Source: Vesta saturnalis (taxonomy: Eukaryota > Arthropoda > Insecta > Coleoptera > Lampyridae). Taken from it: a DNA stretch of 64,000 nucleotides. The stretch is taken from NCBI GenBank assembly GCA_036346205.1, contig JARFJB010001910.1, positions 4,459,501 to 4,523,500 of the forward strand, given 5' to 3'. A model generated the notes under the pieces. It had not been told where the DNA came from. It did no database searches and saw nothing but the letters and a program-made list of their open reading frames with translations. Positions 11,645 through 23,552 of the stretch are shown one piece after another (the first letter of the stretch is position 1; each line of letters starts with the position of its first letter). The position numbers and the translations under genes were made by a program.

Positions 11645-12220
11645 CTATGAGAGTAAGAGGATGTATAAGATGTGAAAGTTAGCCTTATGGAAATCAAAAT
11701 TATTTGGGAGATTTTTATGTTTAAAGTTAACATAAGTATTTCTGGGAGAAGAAAACGAGATTTCCAAAGATGGATGGTATAGATCCTCTTTAACAAGAAA
11801 ACTTTCGGATTTTTGCACTAAACATTGAAAAACTGAAAACACTAGATCTAATAGACATATTGTATTAAATTGATTTAGGCTAAAGAAATTTTGAAAATTA
11901 TCAATAAGAGACGAAATTGGATGAAATGAGTTAGAACAAAACGACGGCGCATTGAAATCGCCCACAATAATAACATCATTGTTAAAATCCACATTTAAGT
12001 GTTGAAAAACATGAAGGAAGAGTTCATACTCTGTTAAAGAAGTATTAAGAGGAATATACAAAACAAAAGCAGTAAAATGGAAATTATGATAAGGCGTTAT
12101 GCTTACTCCAATAATATGGACTATAGGTAAAACATTAGTAATGCATGAAACATCAAGTTTACATTTAAAGCGATTATCTAAACCTAGAACAGCACCTCCT
12201 CCTCTAGAAGAACCAACCAC
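11645..12220 (-). pseudogene. LINE AP endonuclease domain
   Basis: The translation contains RGGGAVLGL near its start and VIIVGDFNAPSF in the middle; GDFNAP is the signature loop of the apurinic-like endonuclease. LLDLVFS follows, the hydrophobic strand that normally precedes the catalytic His region. The domain nicks target DNA to prime reverse transcription. N-terminal catalytic motifs are missing and the frame is not continuous with the reverse transcriptase downstream. Confidence 0.8.
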
Positions 12221-12654
12221 ATTGAAGTTCCCATCTTTTCTGAAAACATAATTGATAGGAAAAAGTTCATGATTACCAATTTCATTACTTAACCAAGTTT
12301 CGCTAATTCCTACAATTACAAAATTATTAGAGCTAATATTATTATCAAAATGAGTAATTTTGCTTTTTATACCTCAAATGTTCTGATAAAAAAACAATAA
12401 TTGAAACGCCGGGGTTATGCCGTACTAGTTGTTTGAACCGCTGCCTTAATAATTGTAGGCTTAGTATAATTAATGTACCTAATACTTAAATTAGTTTCAC
12501 CAGTTTGTCTTTCCTTCAATAAAAGTACAACACGTTGACATTGTGCTTTATTACAAAGGGATGACCCTTTGTAATAAAGCACGATCGCGATGTAGTTTCG
12601 TATTTGTTGGTAGCTTGCGCTTATTCTTGAAGATATTTAAAACATTGAATACAT

Positions 12655-13175
12655 TTAATTAATTGTTAATATATGAATATTTATTAATACATTTCTTACA
12701 GCTTCTGAGTCAATTGTTTGCCGATTCCCATAGGTGATACCGTTGGACTCCGGTATGTCGTATATAATAATGTTACTCTCTCTAGATTTTCTGTCTTCAA
12801 ATTCATGTATTAATGAATTAACATTTTGAGTAGAAATTTCAATCGTCTGTATCCTATTCGTTAACGTAGCAATTTCAGTTTTGAGTTGTTCATTTTCCCT
12901 TATCAATCTATCGACGATTACCAAACTATTCATACTTTTTTGATATCTTCTAGCGCAAAAGCGACATTAAAGGCAGAGACTCCACTAGGAATAGGAGTGG
13001 TCTGAGCCAAAACAGTAGCAATTTGCGATGTATTAGAGCAGCATTGAAATTCATCATCATTTACAAAAACAACCTTGCTTACTCTCAATAAGCAACTAAG
13101 ATGGTAGCTTTTATTACAAGTGACACAGTCGATTTTAGATTTTGATACGGCTTTATTGCATTTATGGCAGATGAT
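12655..13175 (-). pseudogene. LINE ORF1 with PHD-like zinc finger and coiled coil
   Basis: At about 13170-13080 (minus) the translation reads IICHKCNKAVSKSKIDC, then VTCNKSYHLSCLLR. Its CxxC, CxxC and HxxxC spacing is that of a PHD-type finger. The frame starting 12933 follows, with a leucine/isoleucine heptad region (IRENEQLKTEIATLTNRIQT) and then SRESNIIIYDIPES. PHD finger plus coiled coil is a known ORF1 layout in some insect CR1/Jockey-group LINEs; the protein binds element RNA. At least one break separates the two parts, and the frame ends early at 12655. Confidence 0.7.
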
Positions 13176-13200
13176 TTTCTCGATTATTCAGATATTTGAG

Positions 13201-13667
13201 AGTTTATATAAGACAAGTTATGTATAAATTGTATTCATACGATTATATTGTTGCTAAATCGAAAATATAGAATACTTTAACATATTGCAGTATCACTTAA
13301 CATTTACAAAAGCGTAAGAGATAGGTAAAACCGTTGATAATAATTCAATTTAACAGAATAAATCTTGTATTTGCTAAGATTAAGATTGGTGTATGTTATT
13401 ACTCACTTGCTAGCACATTTTTTGCTTGTAATATTGATACCGATTTCAAAATATAAATTGCTCAAATTAGCACTAATATCTGAATATAACTTTAGCTGGC
13501 TAAATACACTCGCACTCGAGTTCATTCAAAAACGAAATATGCTTTCATGCTTTGGAAATGTGTACTGAGAAGATTCTTTCAATTGAATAACGGAAGGCAG
13601 CGAAAACAGTTTTTTTATTAATCAATCTATTTCAGAAGTAATATCTATAACAACACTGTTGAGTATA
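13201..13667. other. Anonymous DNA
   Basis: Lies between the LINE 5' end and the outer inverted-repeat element; no gene recognised. Confidence 0.4.
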
Positions 13668-14297
13668 CAGGGTGCGGTATTAGTGCGTCGAAGTACGGTA
13701 TATCGCTTATTAAAGGAGATATCAAAAAAGCTATTTACCACAATTATAGGCAACTACAAACTTCACATTATAAAATTAGTCTCGTTTTTACAGAGTGTTA
13801 CATATTACCAGGGCGAACTAAACATACTTTTCTTTAAATGAGACACCCTATATATTATTTCAAATTTAGATTAAGCTCATCTCCCCCATACTTCCAATAT
13901 AGGGTTTCATTACGTTATACAGGGTATTTCAAAAGTTATGGTCAACTGTACACGAAAATATTTTCACTTCAACGTCCTGATACCCTAAACAGAACAACCT
14001 AGCAATAATTTTTTTCCAGGCATAACTTTTTGACATTGGTACAGTGTTACGAGAAAGTGCTATTTCTTTATTATTGCACCAATTGAATATAGAGCGAGCC
14101 AAAACTCGACCATGATTTTGTCAATTTTTACAAATGAATCGCCCTGTATTTTATTTATAAAAGTGAAAATACATTTTATGTTCTTTCATTTCTGTTAAGC
14201 GACTAGGGGCCCGTGGCATAAAAAAACAGGTGATCTGATACATTTTGTGTGCCATTTAGAACGATATTATAACATGCCACAATAGGTTCCAGCGCTA

Positions 14298-15001
14298 TGC
14301 CGTACACGTATTCCTCTGTCCTTGAGCCCTATCGTAATTATAAGGTGCACTTTTTTCCCGTCCGAAAATGGCGAAATGAAACTGTACGGCATAGATTCTA
14401 TATGATAGAGGAACCAAAATAGTTATTATAGAACCCAATGCCATACAAAAATGGAGATGCGGGAAACCGGGGAAATTTTTTGATTTTCCGATTTTTTCCC
14501 TCTTGAAAATGGCGACATGAAACTGTACGGCATACATTCTATATGTTAAAGGCACCAAAATAATTATTATAGAACCCAATGCCGTACAAAAATCGTGATG
14601 TGGGAAATCGGGAAAATTTTTTCATTTACCGGTTTTTTCGCACCCGAAAATGGTCATTTGATACTTTTTAAAATGAAGTTATCTTGTAAGCACTTGAAAT
14701 ACTTATCAAATAGAACATAATGCCGTACAAAAATAGTGCTGCGGAAAGCGGTGAAAACATTTTTATTTCCCGAATTTTTCTTACCTGAAAAACGTCATCT
14801 GAAAATATACGGCATCTACTGCAATCTATTAGTTATCATATAAAATAATGTAGAAAAATAATGCCGTACAATAATAATAATGCGGGAAGCCGTGAAAACA
14901 GTTTAATTTTCCGAAATATCCTTGCCTGAAAAAAGGTCATCTGAAAGTGTACAGCATCTATTGCAATCATATTAAATAAAATCGAAAAATCCTGCCGTAG
15001 A
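14298..15001 (+). repeat. Left subterminal array of about 141-bp units carrying TGCCGTACA sites
   Basis: TGCCGTACA or its complement, exact or with one mismatch, occurs at 14298, 14383, 14439, 14524, 14580, 14721, 14806, 14862, 14949 and 14993. Orientation alternates and spacing runs 85, 56, 85, 56, so a unit of about 141 bp contains an inverted pair. Units decay toward the inside. A site expected near 14665 is lost. Such arrays are typical transposase-binding regions. Confidence 0.8.
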
Positions 15002-15369
15002 AAAATACGAGTGCAGGAAGCCGTGAGAAAGTTTTAATATTTTGAAATTGAGCCATATAGAACATACGATTTTTTCTTAAATTAAATATTTGTATTAAAA
15101 ACTATTTACCTACAAAAAGATTGGATCGGGAGATCGTGGGAAATATTGTATTGTATTGTTGTTTTATTTCTTTTTATTTTTATTAACCAACTTTTTATAT
15201 AAAAAAATGTCACTTCTTACATACATTACAAAAAATGGCAACACCGTTATTTTTTTTTATTATAAGAAAAATTCTTCATCTGATTCTTCTTCTTCTCCTT
15301 CATTACTATTCATGTCAGAATTAATGTCAAAATGCACTGATTCCGACTGCATATCGTCATAATCGCCAT

Positions 15370-15444
15370 CTGTAAAAACATTTATTTATGTTATTACTGC
15401 AATAATAAACAGATTGAATGTGGAAAAAAAATTCTATAATTTAC
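15370..15444 (-). other. Intron 2 of the Academ-like gene (75 bp)
   Basis: On the minus strand the donor GAAG/GTAAATTATAG (GT at 15443-15444) and acceptor TTTTTACAG/ATGGCG (AG at 15370-15371) join EEEG to DYDDMQSES in frame. A short acidic last exon results, with a stop at 15260-15262 and an AATAAA just beyond it. Confidence 0.8.
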
Positions 15445-18400
15445 CTTCTTCTTCAACATCCGACTGGATGACAATTTCATTATCAGAATCATTCCCAATC
15501 TTGTCCACATCTTCGTCACCTTCAGTAACATCCAAAACCTTTTCAGGGCACTCTTTGCCATCAAACCAATGGAAAATGTATTTATTTTCCTCAATTTTCC
15601 ATTCGTAATTCAAAGGATTTATCGTAGTGGGATTTTTCACATTTGAATTACACCAAATTTGGGCAATATATGCAGATCTGCGATATTGCTGTTCCAATTC
15701 TCTGCATGATGGAGGGAAACTCGTAGCTTCAAACTTAGCAGTGCTTTTTTTAAAGTTTTCTCGTGTGCTTTTAGGCTTATACTTCTGATCAAATATCACT
15801 GCCCTAGCTCGATTAACGATTTTCACCGCTTTTACATTATACAACAAGCAAACAAATTCTTCTATCGTTTTGAATACCTGTTCTATAACAGCTGGATCAG
15901 TAAATAAGTGCGAGTTTCCCAGTTTTTGAAAAGCCTCTTGAAATATCACTGATTTTTGCAGCATTTTAAAGGGACGATCTTTACCCTTTCTAGAAAAGGC
16001 AGGGTTAAAGTCGCATCCCGTAAACGCGTGGAATGCGGCCAAGGAAGTACACAGCTGCATTCCAAGGACATCGAATAGGGCATTTATATCTATAACTTTG
16101 ACATGATTTCCTGTACCCATTTGTATCCAAATTTCTCTGTTAATTATTGAGGCACCATTTGAATCTTCGATTAGAACTTTCAAATTTGATAGCATGATAA
16201 CTAAAATGTCTGTATCGGAGCATTTAATTAAAATTTTACTACCTTTCTGTACATTTGTGGCATGAAACACAATCTTCGTGTCAGCTTCTTCATGTCCGGG
16301 GCATGTAGTCGTCAGAAACCTCTCTTATTACATCATCCGATACCCTCCTATAACAATAGCATACTTCATAATTAAGAAATATCTTTTGTGTAGGTTTAAT
16401 TAGTGACGATCTTTCTCGACTAGCCCAATCATTGATCAGGAACTGGACGAATGCCTGTTTCAACTTGATATTTTTCAACTCTGCTAAAAAGTTACTGGGC
16501 CGCTTCATCATTGGTCCTTCAATAGTGTAATCCGTTTCTCTACAATTATTCCTAATCATGTGCTCATGATCCTTTATACTAGGTTCAGGATACGTGTCAA
16601 AAATAATGTGAACTTCCTTTGCTGAATGACTCGTGACATGCTTTAAAAGAGATTCACTGATGCCACCAAAAGTTGAAGGTAAGTCTATAAGCGTATAGAT
16701 AAAGAAAAAGCCGTCGATGATTACGGTATCCAATTCCTTCGGTAACAATTTATCATTCAGTGGTTGTCTCATTAAAGATGTAACCAATTTCGATTTGTCG
16801 GTTTTATTAATAACCCCATTTAGGTGGCACAGAGCAAGAGGTACAGGCACTAAGGGATATCTTAAAACCTTCTCGATCTCTAGCTTTTTCTTAAGAGCGA
16901 TGCCTAAAAGTCTACCAAATAAGTCTCTTTGAATTTTAACCTCTTCCACTTGCATTGCTAATCGTCAGAATTTTGTTTCTTGTTATAGGTTGTTCAAATC
17001 GTTTCGGATCAGTAGAGGACTCTTCCAAAAACTTGTTCTTCTGCTCTTCGCCGAGTTTAACTGCATTTAATAAAAACGCCTCAGCATCAGTATTTGCTGC
17101 CTGCCCATTTGAAATATTGTACAGCAAGTCTGGTTTCATATTAGTTGAAAATGGGTTAAGGCGTTCGAGGATGCATTTTTTCAGTTGCGCGATGTCCTCT
17201 GCAGCTTTTATAATCCTATTTCTTTTCAAATCGTTTGTTACGTCATCATGGGGCCGTAGAAAAGCTTCATTTATAACATGAGAAATGATTTGGGTTCTTA
17301 ATGAATGACTTTTGCTCCATCTACTGCGAGCAGATATAGAATTCGTCAAACATCTTGTGCGCTTGGCTGCATCCAAATTAATGGTAGTTTCTACAGTGTA
17401 ATCTATGGGCTGCTTAGAAAAGGGTTTGCTCGTTCGTTTTAAACTAAAAGTAACTTCTAAGCGTGGGTGTGTGAAGAATCGGTTTTGTAAATTAACCAGA
17501 TACAAAGTAAGGTACCGAGCATAGTTCTGATGGTTGAAGGTAAAAAATATATTTAGAAATTTATGCAAACTATAAATATATAGATTTACATCTCCTGTAC
17601 GTACACTTCGATCAAACAATAGGTAATTATTAATGAAATCAACATACGTCAAGAAATATTGTGGCGTTTTACCATGTTCGCCATCAATCGTCTTTTGACG
17701 GAATGTTTCATACCTGTCAAGAAGCTGAAGCAATTTAACATTATTTGTAGAGCGATAGGAAATAACTTCCGTACTTTGCTGTGTCGATGGCTTTTGAAAT
17801 GTTTGTAAGAAATCGATGACATCTGGATCTATTTCGACATTTTCAGTTTCAATGAAATAATCAAAATGCAACATTTCAAGAGTAAGAGCTGTAAGCGGAT
17901 GGATTCGCTTACACCTATTAAAGTGTTTTCCTTGCAAAAAAGCCGCTCACGGAACCACTTGCTAGTATTCTAGCATCCACTAAAATTTCCGTCAGTCCAG
18001 ATCCATCAATAAATTTGCCAACTGCCTTAAACTGCGACATGGACGTGTGAAAGGGCCCTAAATGAATAAAGAGTTTTTCAAACTCCTTATCGGTTAAAAA
18101 TGTATCCATGGTGTGTTGGATTTTAAATGCTTTTGCAGCTATCGCAAGGTCATAATGAACCTCAGCGTATTCTTGCCCACACTCTTTTGAACCCTTAATA
18201 CTCTGCCTCATAGTTTCACAGCCCACTGAATTTTGAGTTGGCGACTGATTTATTGGTGTCAAATAAAATATGTCTTGCTTTTCACTTTTGTCGGTAATTA
18301 TCTTCACATTAAATCCAACCCACATTGGTGTTGGTATTTTCAAAAATTGACTCAACATCCAAGTTCTGTCTAGCCTAATCATGTCTTGTAAATTTACAGG

Positions 18401-19695
18401 CACACTTTGGTGAGTTATACCTTCAAGATTTACATGGTCTGGTTCATAATGTCTTCTCATTTTTTTTATGGGAGGCTCGCCGATGTCACTGTCACTGTCA
18501 TCGTCTTCAACCTCAGCAATCGCAGTAGGCATAGAATTTGGAGAATGATTCTGATAAGCTATTCCAACTGTGTCATGCAAAGTGCTATCACCTGATCTAC
18601 TTTCGATGTATCGATCGAAGTTATCCCATGCGAAACCGCTTCGCTTCTGTTGTTCTAAAAGCATTTCAGCTGGGCAAACATTTTTGTACATAGAAAGGTA
18701 GAAAGTACTTTCAGTTTCAAATTCCAGTGCTTTATGATACGATATGGAATGGCCATATGCGTTTAAAATATTTACAACCTTTTTACTGCTAGTTATACTT
18801 TTCATAGCAAGACCTAAAGTTATATGTTTCGAAGTTTTTATTTTTCCTCTATGGACACCATAAATAATGTCTTGGGATAGTGATTCACAAAGTAATAACA
18901 AGCGGGGATCTTTGATTTTCTCACTTACGCCACCAGTCAGCCAAAGAGAGAAGAAGTCAAGTATATCTGTAGGAATATCGCATTCTCCCTCGATGAGCTT
19001 TTTTGCATCAATATTACGGTCTATCTTTCTCTTCACTATATTTAAAGTACTTCGACGTAAGAGTAATGCGGAAGATTTAATAGTGTTAGTATCATTCACC
19101 ATTTTCATGTTCATATTTTCTAAAGTAGCCGTAGTTGATACAATGTACTTTTTATTGTTATTGTATATGTACTTTATTTTCTTACCAAATCTAGTGCTTA
19201 TGTCACTTTCTAAGGCTCTTGTATCGAATGCCACGGGCAGTTGCTGCGCATCATACTGCTCCATTAGCAACTCACGAAACAAATTAGTTAGAAATGAAAA
19301 TTGTAAAATGCAAAGTTTGTCGATCACATGATCTTGAATAAACTGAAACAATTGCTCTCTGGCTAACTGATACCTCAAACGTCTATAATGCCACTCCGTG
19401 TTTTCCTTTTTTTACCGACTCTTATTTAAATAATGTAATCTACAACTCCGGTGATATGGAATTGGTAACAGTTGCTGTTGATATTCATCGATTTTAGCAA
19501 ACAAGGCAACATCATTAATTTCAGTTACCACGTTAATAACTGGTTCAAACGATTCGTAATTATCCCGTGTTCTTGAACAGCTACATGTTTGAATACTACG
19601 ATTTACTGTTATTCTGCATTTTCCACAAAAAAACGCAAGGGAGTTCAGACTTGATTTGTCTGGAAGATGTATCTAAACTTCCTTCATTTTCGTCT

Positions 19696-19996
19696 CTGAA
19701 AACAAAATTATGATTTTGTTCAATTGCACTTAAGCATCACAAATTTGACTTAAAAAATTACGTATTTTAAAATGAAAATTAAATGTGCCCGATATATGTA
19801 TGTACATATAATTTTTCATACAATTTTTGGGTAGCGGATAATCAGGTTCGTAATTAAATTTTCGCCAATTTTTATAAATAATTATCTAATATTTTGGTGT
19901 GCTGAATCCAAATCCGCACAATCGCAAAATCCAAGCAAAAAATGCACTTTTTCTATAATTTCTAAACAAACCTCAAATTATAAATACAATTCTTAC
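19696..19996 (-). other. Intron 1 of the Academ-like gene (301 bp)
   Basis: On the minus strand the donor is AAAG/GTAAGAATTG (GT at 19995-19996) and the acceptor TTTTGTTTTCAG/AGACG (AG at 19696-19697). Joining the exons keeps the frame in phase 2 (FEQQR then DENEGS), which supports the intron. Confidence 0.8.
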
Positions 19997-20800
19997 CTTT
20001 GTTGTTCGAAATCACTTGACGCTGCTTCTTCCACAATGTTTTCTTTAATTTTTCCAGACAAATTAGTTAGTTGTTTGAAGCAACTTTGGTGATAAAAGCT
20101 GCGATCAATACTTTTAGGAAGCATTATGCTATTAACATCCAAAGACTGTCGACCTTGTGGTAACTTTTTTCGGTAATCAATAGCATTTTGACATTTAGAT
20201 AACATGTCGAGACTTACTTTTTTTAATTTATTTTGTATCACATCACCTGGCAATTTGCAAAAAAAACAAATATCCTCCTCTTCCTGTACATCACTATCAC
20301 CGTCTTCATCGGCATTTGACATTGTAAAATCGAATTATTCACTATATACAGCTCACTAATAAGTATAATTAGATGATATAATACAATAAACAAGATGATA
20401 TAATTAAATAAGCTTCAAACACGTGCACGAGAAAAGAACGCCCCGGGAAGTTTTACACGAATTATTCATAATATGGCTGCCCTCGCCCGTTCAGGCGACG
20501 TTGCCAGCGTGGGTATATACAGTGGAGGTCTGTATAATACGATGCGCTGTACGTGAACTGCGCATGATGTACATGCATATGTGTGTATATGCGAATGCAA
20601 ACGAATTCTTCATTTTTACTTGCTAATATTTTTATTTTGAATCATTTTTTATAGACGGCAACATAGTGTTACTATAGAATTTAAAGTAATGATATGAAAA
20701 ATACATCACCGTATAGTATCATGTAATCTTTTAACAAACATGATAAAATGGAATCTGAAATTTACATAATTTTTTATTTATATTTATACACTACAATTTT

Positions 20801-21828
20801 TGTACGGTACTACTTTTTCATCAACATTTATGTGCTGAAGAATTTACTGGTAATGCCGTATTTTATCAAGTTAGGTTTTTCGCATAGGGAAAAATATAAC
20901 CCTGAAATTTAGATAATTATTTATTTATACTCATATGCTAAATCATTTTTGTACGGCATTCCTTTTATATCTCGATATATATGTTAAATAATCCAATAGA
21001 AGTCATGCCGTAAATTTTCAGGTTACCCTTTTTGGGTAGGAAAATTTCAGGAAATCATAAATTTTCCACGGTTTTCCGTACTAACTTTTTTGTACGGCAT
21101 GTGTTTTACTTTCTTTAGACGTCTTTGACGAATATATAACAGCAATAATATATGTTATTTTTACTTCTCTTGTTGATTTAAGAATGTTATAATTATTGAA
21201 AATTTCATTGTTACTTATTTGTTAATATTTTTATTTCTAAGCATTTCTTATGAACGGCAACATCGCCTAACTATAGTCTTTAATCCAGTGATTTGAAGAA
21301 TTGCTTTGCCGTACAGTATCATTTGACCTTTTAATAACCGTAATGAAATTAAACCCGAATATTAGATAATTATTAATTTATATGTGTATGCACAACAATT
21401 TTTGTACGGCACTATTTTTACATGTTCATTTATGTGTTATAGAATCCAGTGAAACAAATGGCGTATATTTTCATGTGACCATTTTCGGGTACGAAAAAAT
21501 CGGTAAATGAAAAAATTTTCCCGATTTCCCACATCACGATATTTGTACGGCATTGGGTTCTATAATAATTATTTTGGTTCCTCTAACATATAGAATGTAT
21601 GCCGTACAGTTTCATTTCGCCATTTTCGGGCGGGAAAAAATCGGAAAATCAAAAAATTTCCCCGGTTTCCTGCATCTCCATTTTTGTGCGGCATTGAGTT
21701 CTATAATAATTATTTTAGTTCCTCTATCATATAGAATGTATGCCGTACAGTTTCATTTCGCCATTTTCGGGCGAGAAAAAAGCGCACCTTATAATTACGA
21801 TAGGGCTCAAGGACAGAGGTGTACGGCA
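20801..21828 (-). repeat. Right subterminal array carrying TGCCGTACA sites
   Basis: Mirror image of the left array. Sites, exact or near-exact, lie at 21820, 21741, 21685, 21600, 21544, 21403, 21307, 21251, 21091, 21006, 20950, 20854 and 20801. The outer five keep the alternating orientation with roughly 56- and 80-85-bp spacing. Inner ones are less regular. Confidence 0.75.
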
Positions 21829-21930
21829 TAGCGCAGGAACTTATTGTGGCATGTTATACTATCGTTCTAAATGGGTTAGAAAATGTATCAGATCACCTGT
21901 TTTTTTATGCCACGGGCCCCTAGTCCATAG

Positions 21931-22383
21931 TGTTATGATTATCATCGGTGATAGCTCGAGTTAAAACCGATGAAAATTAGTGAGAAGAACAATTTTCTAC
22001 AGGTTTTAACGAGTGGTATCATCGATTATTAATCATAACACGTGTTATATTTGGTAAGAGAATATAATGAACGTTAATAGAAAATTATAACGCGTGTTAC
22101 ATTTGGTAAGAGAATAGAAAATATATTTTTTAAAGTTTACAATTTTAAACGATCTGTCACTTTGATAGTAAATATTACAGTTGCAAGATAACCAATACAT
22201 TTATTTATTTCTTTGAAACTTTTTGTCACTTATGACAGTAAACAATTTTATTCATTAAAATCTTGTGAAAGTCAACATGCGGCGATAAAATTATCACAGA
22301 TTTGATAGCGTATACTGCGATTTTGTTTTTGTATTTTAAACAATGACAGTAATCAGAAATTTACCATGTGACATGTGAATCAT
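21931..22383. mobile_element. About 450-bp insertion with an internal hairpin
   Basis: The opposite arm of the outer element lacks this stretch, so it is an insertion. Bases 21931-21968 (TGTTATGATTATCATCGG onward) pair with 22011-22049. A repeated CGTGTTAYATTTGGTAAGAG occurs near 22060 and 22100. No coding capacity and no clear family: a MITE or a solo LTR are both possible. Confidence 0.5.
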
Positions 22384-22557
22384 ATTCTCAGTTTAATAAC
22401 AGAAAGAGATTTTTTTAACCATTTCTATTATAACAAGTTAGCCGTGAACAAACGACAGATAGATATTATTCAGTAATAATTAGTAGCTTGTCATTCAATA
22501 AACTTCTTTGAGATTGTGTAGTGTTTATTAATTTGTAAATACTTAAATACTGTTTGA

Positions 22558-23552
22558 AATGAACTTTCCTGTTGAGGATTTAACAGACATGATATGGGTA
22601 CTGGGAGAATGTATGAAAATTTGTTTATTAGCACAAAGAATTTACAGAGAGATATCCCGCACGAAGACAACCCGAGTAAATAACGTTGGAAAGGTTAGTA
22701 GCTCGTTTTAATCGTACGGATTCAGTAGTTTATGAAAAAAAGGAAAGGACAAATCCTGTACTTAGCGAGGAAAATGAATTTAACGTGGTGCTTGAAGTTA
22801 CGCATAATCCAAATGTTAGTTAGTACACGTGAAATCTCGCGTCAGCATGATATTAGTGACAGGTCCGTCCGAAATATTCTGCGTAAAAATAAGATGTTTC
22901 CATACCATATCCAGTTGCATCAAGAGTTACTCGAAGATGACTATCCCAGAAGGGTTGCTTGTTGTGAATGGGCTCAACAACAAATCCACAATCGGGCGGA
23001 TTTCTTTGATTTTGTCCTCTTTGGAGACGAAGCCACGTTTCATAAAGATGGAACTGTGAATACGCACAATTTCCATTATTATTCGACAAGTAATCCCCAT
23101 CTTATAACAACTCATAGTCAAACTAGGTGGTCTTTGAATGTTTGGGGTGGTATAGTTTTTTTTTTCGATGGAACAGTGAATAATCAGGTTTATTTAGACT
23201 TTTAGAAAATCATTTACCATTACTGTTGGCAAACGTTCCTCTCAACGTTCGCCAAAGAATGTGGTTGTTACACGATGGAGGTCCGGTACAACACACTAGA
23301 TTAATTCATAATCATCTTAATACCCATTTTCCTGGAAGATGGGTGGGAAGAGGAGGACCCGTTGCATGGCCAGCTCGTTCACCAGAGTTAAGTCGTTGAG
23401 TGTGGTTGTGTGAAAAACCGTGTGTATCAAATACCTCCAACCACACAAGATGGTATGAAGCAGAAATGTTAAGAAATGTCAGTCGTGAATTTGAAGATCC
23501 ACTGCAATGCTGTATTGATGTTTTCGATAGACATTTTGAACATTTATTATGA
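22558..23552 (+). pseudogene. IS630-like transposase of the outer element
   Basis: The ATG at 22558 opens MNFPVEDLTDMIWVLGEC (helix-turn-helix). After a frame change near 22690 comes EISRQHDISDRSVRNILRKN, then LFGDEATFHKDG (first catalytic Asp), SLNVWGGIV, LLHDGGPVQH (second Asp) and WPARSPELSR. There the expected DLTPLDFF text is broken by a frame change and stops. The C-terminus FDRHFEHLL is still readable near 23530. Nearly the whole length is present but at least three frameshifts remain. Matching repeats GTTATAATAGAAA / TTTCTATTATAAC close by (22430, 23650) are the inner parts of the long arms. Confidence 0.8.

Larger units (their letters stand above)
9990..13200 (-). mobile_element. Non-LTR retrotransposon (LINE, Jockey/CR1-like), decayed
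   Basis: Read on the minus strand, the parts come in the expected order: an ORF1 with a PHD-like zinc finger and coiled coil (about 13175-12655), an AP-type endonuclease (12220-11645), and a reverse transcriptase and C-terminal domain (about 11309-9990). All are frameshifted. The 3' part reads RCTLEYAQLVWYP, typical after the thumb of this LINE group. Neither a poly(A) tail nor target duplications could be placed with certainty. Confidence 0.85.
15260..20322 (-). pseudogene. Three-exon transposase gene with XPG/FEN-like nuclease region (Academ-like)
   Basis: Exon 1 (20322-19997) encodes an acidic start, CFFCKLPGD and YHQSCFKQL, a Cys/His zinc-binding pattern. Exon 2 (19695-15445) holds a second such cluster (CGKC, YHRSC) and a long helical region. 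It then has IIDGFFFIYTL and VHIIFDTYPEPSIKD (XPG-N like), GHEEADTKIVFHA (XPG-I like), SDTDILVIML, and AFHAFTGCDFNPAFSRKGK (like the helix-hairpin of FEN nucleases). Exon 3 (15369-15260) is an acidic tail ending SDEEFFL. Total length is about 1560 codons. Frame breaks lie at 19627-19633, 19412-19414 (stop), 17936-17941, near 16950 and near 16290. Academ transposons are reported to encode an XPG-like nuclease; the family assignment is inferred from memory of that. Confidence 0.65.
14203..21923. mobile_element. 7.7-kb DNA transposon, Academ-like, with subterminal motif arrays
   Basis: The terminal inverted repeat starts GGGCCCGTGGCATAAAAAAA on the left (14207) and its exact complement ends at 21919. 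The arms stay similar for hundreds of bases. CTAG borders both ends (14203-14206, 21920-21923) and may be a 4-bp target duplication. As GA/TC flanks also make the site palindromic, the true terminus could be a few bases further out. The element sits inside one arm of the outer element, whose opposite arm shows the empty site. It carries a single minus-strand gene, 15260-20322. The family call rests on the XPG-like nuclease region in that gene. Confidence 0.75.

Noticed and set aside
14295..14579. Repetitive 94-codon open frame (and its mirror at 21553-21831)
   Set aside because: It follows the 141-bp subterminal repeat and its mirrored copy, and has no codon-level conservation between units beyond the DNA repeat.
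15156..15608. Plus-strand open frames over the 3' end of the Academ-like gene
   Set aside because: Serine-rich shadows of the acidic C-terminus on the other strand.
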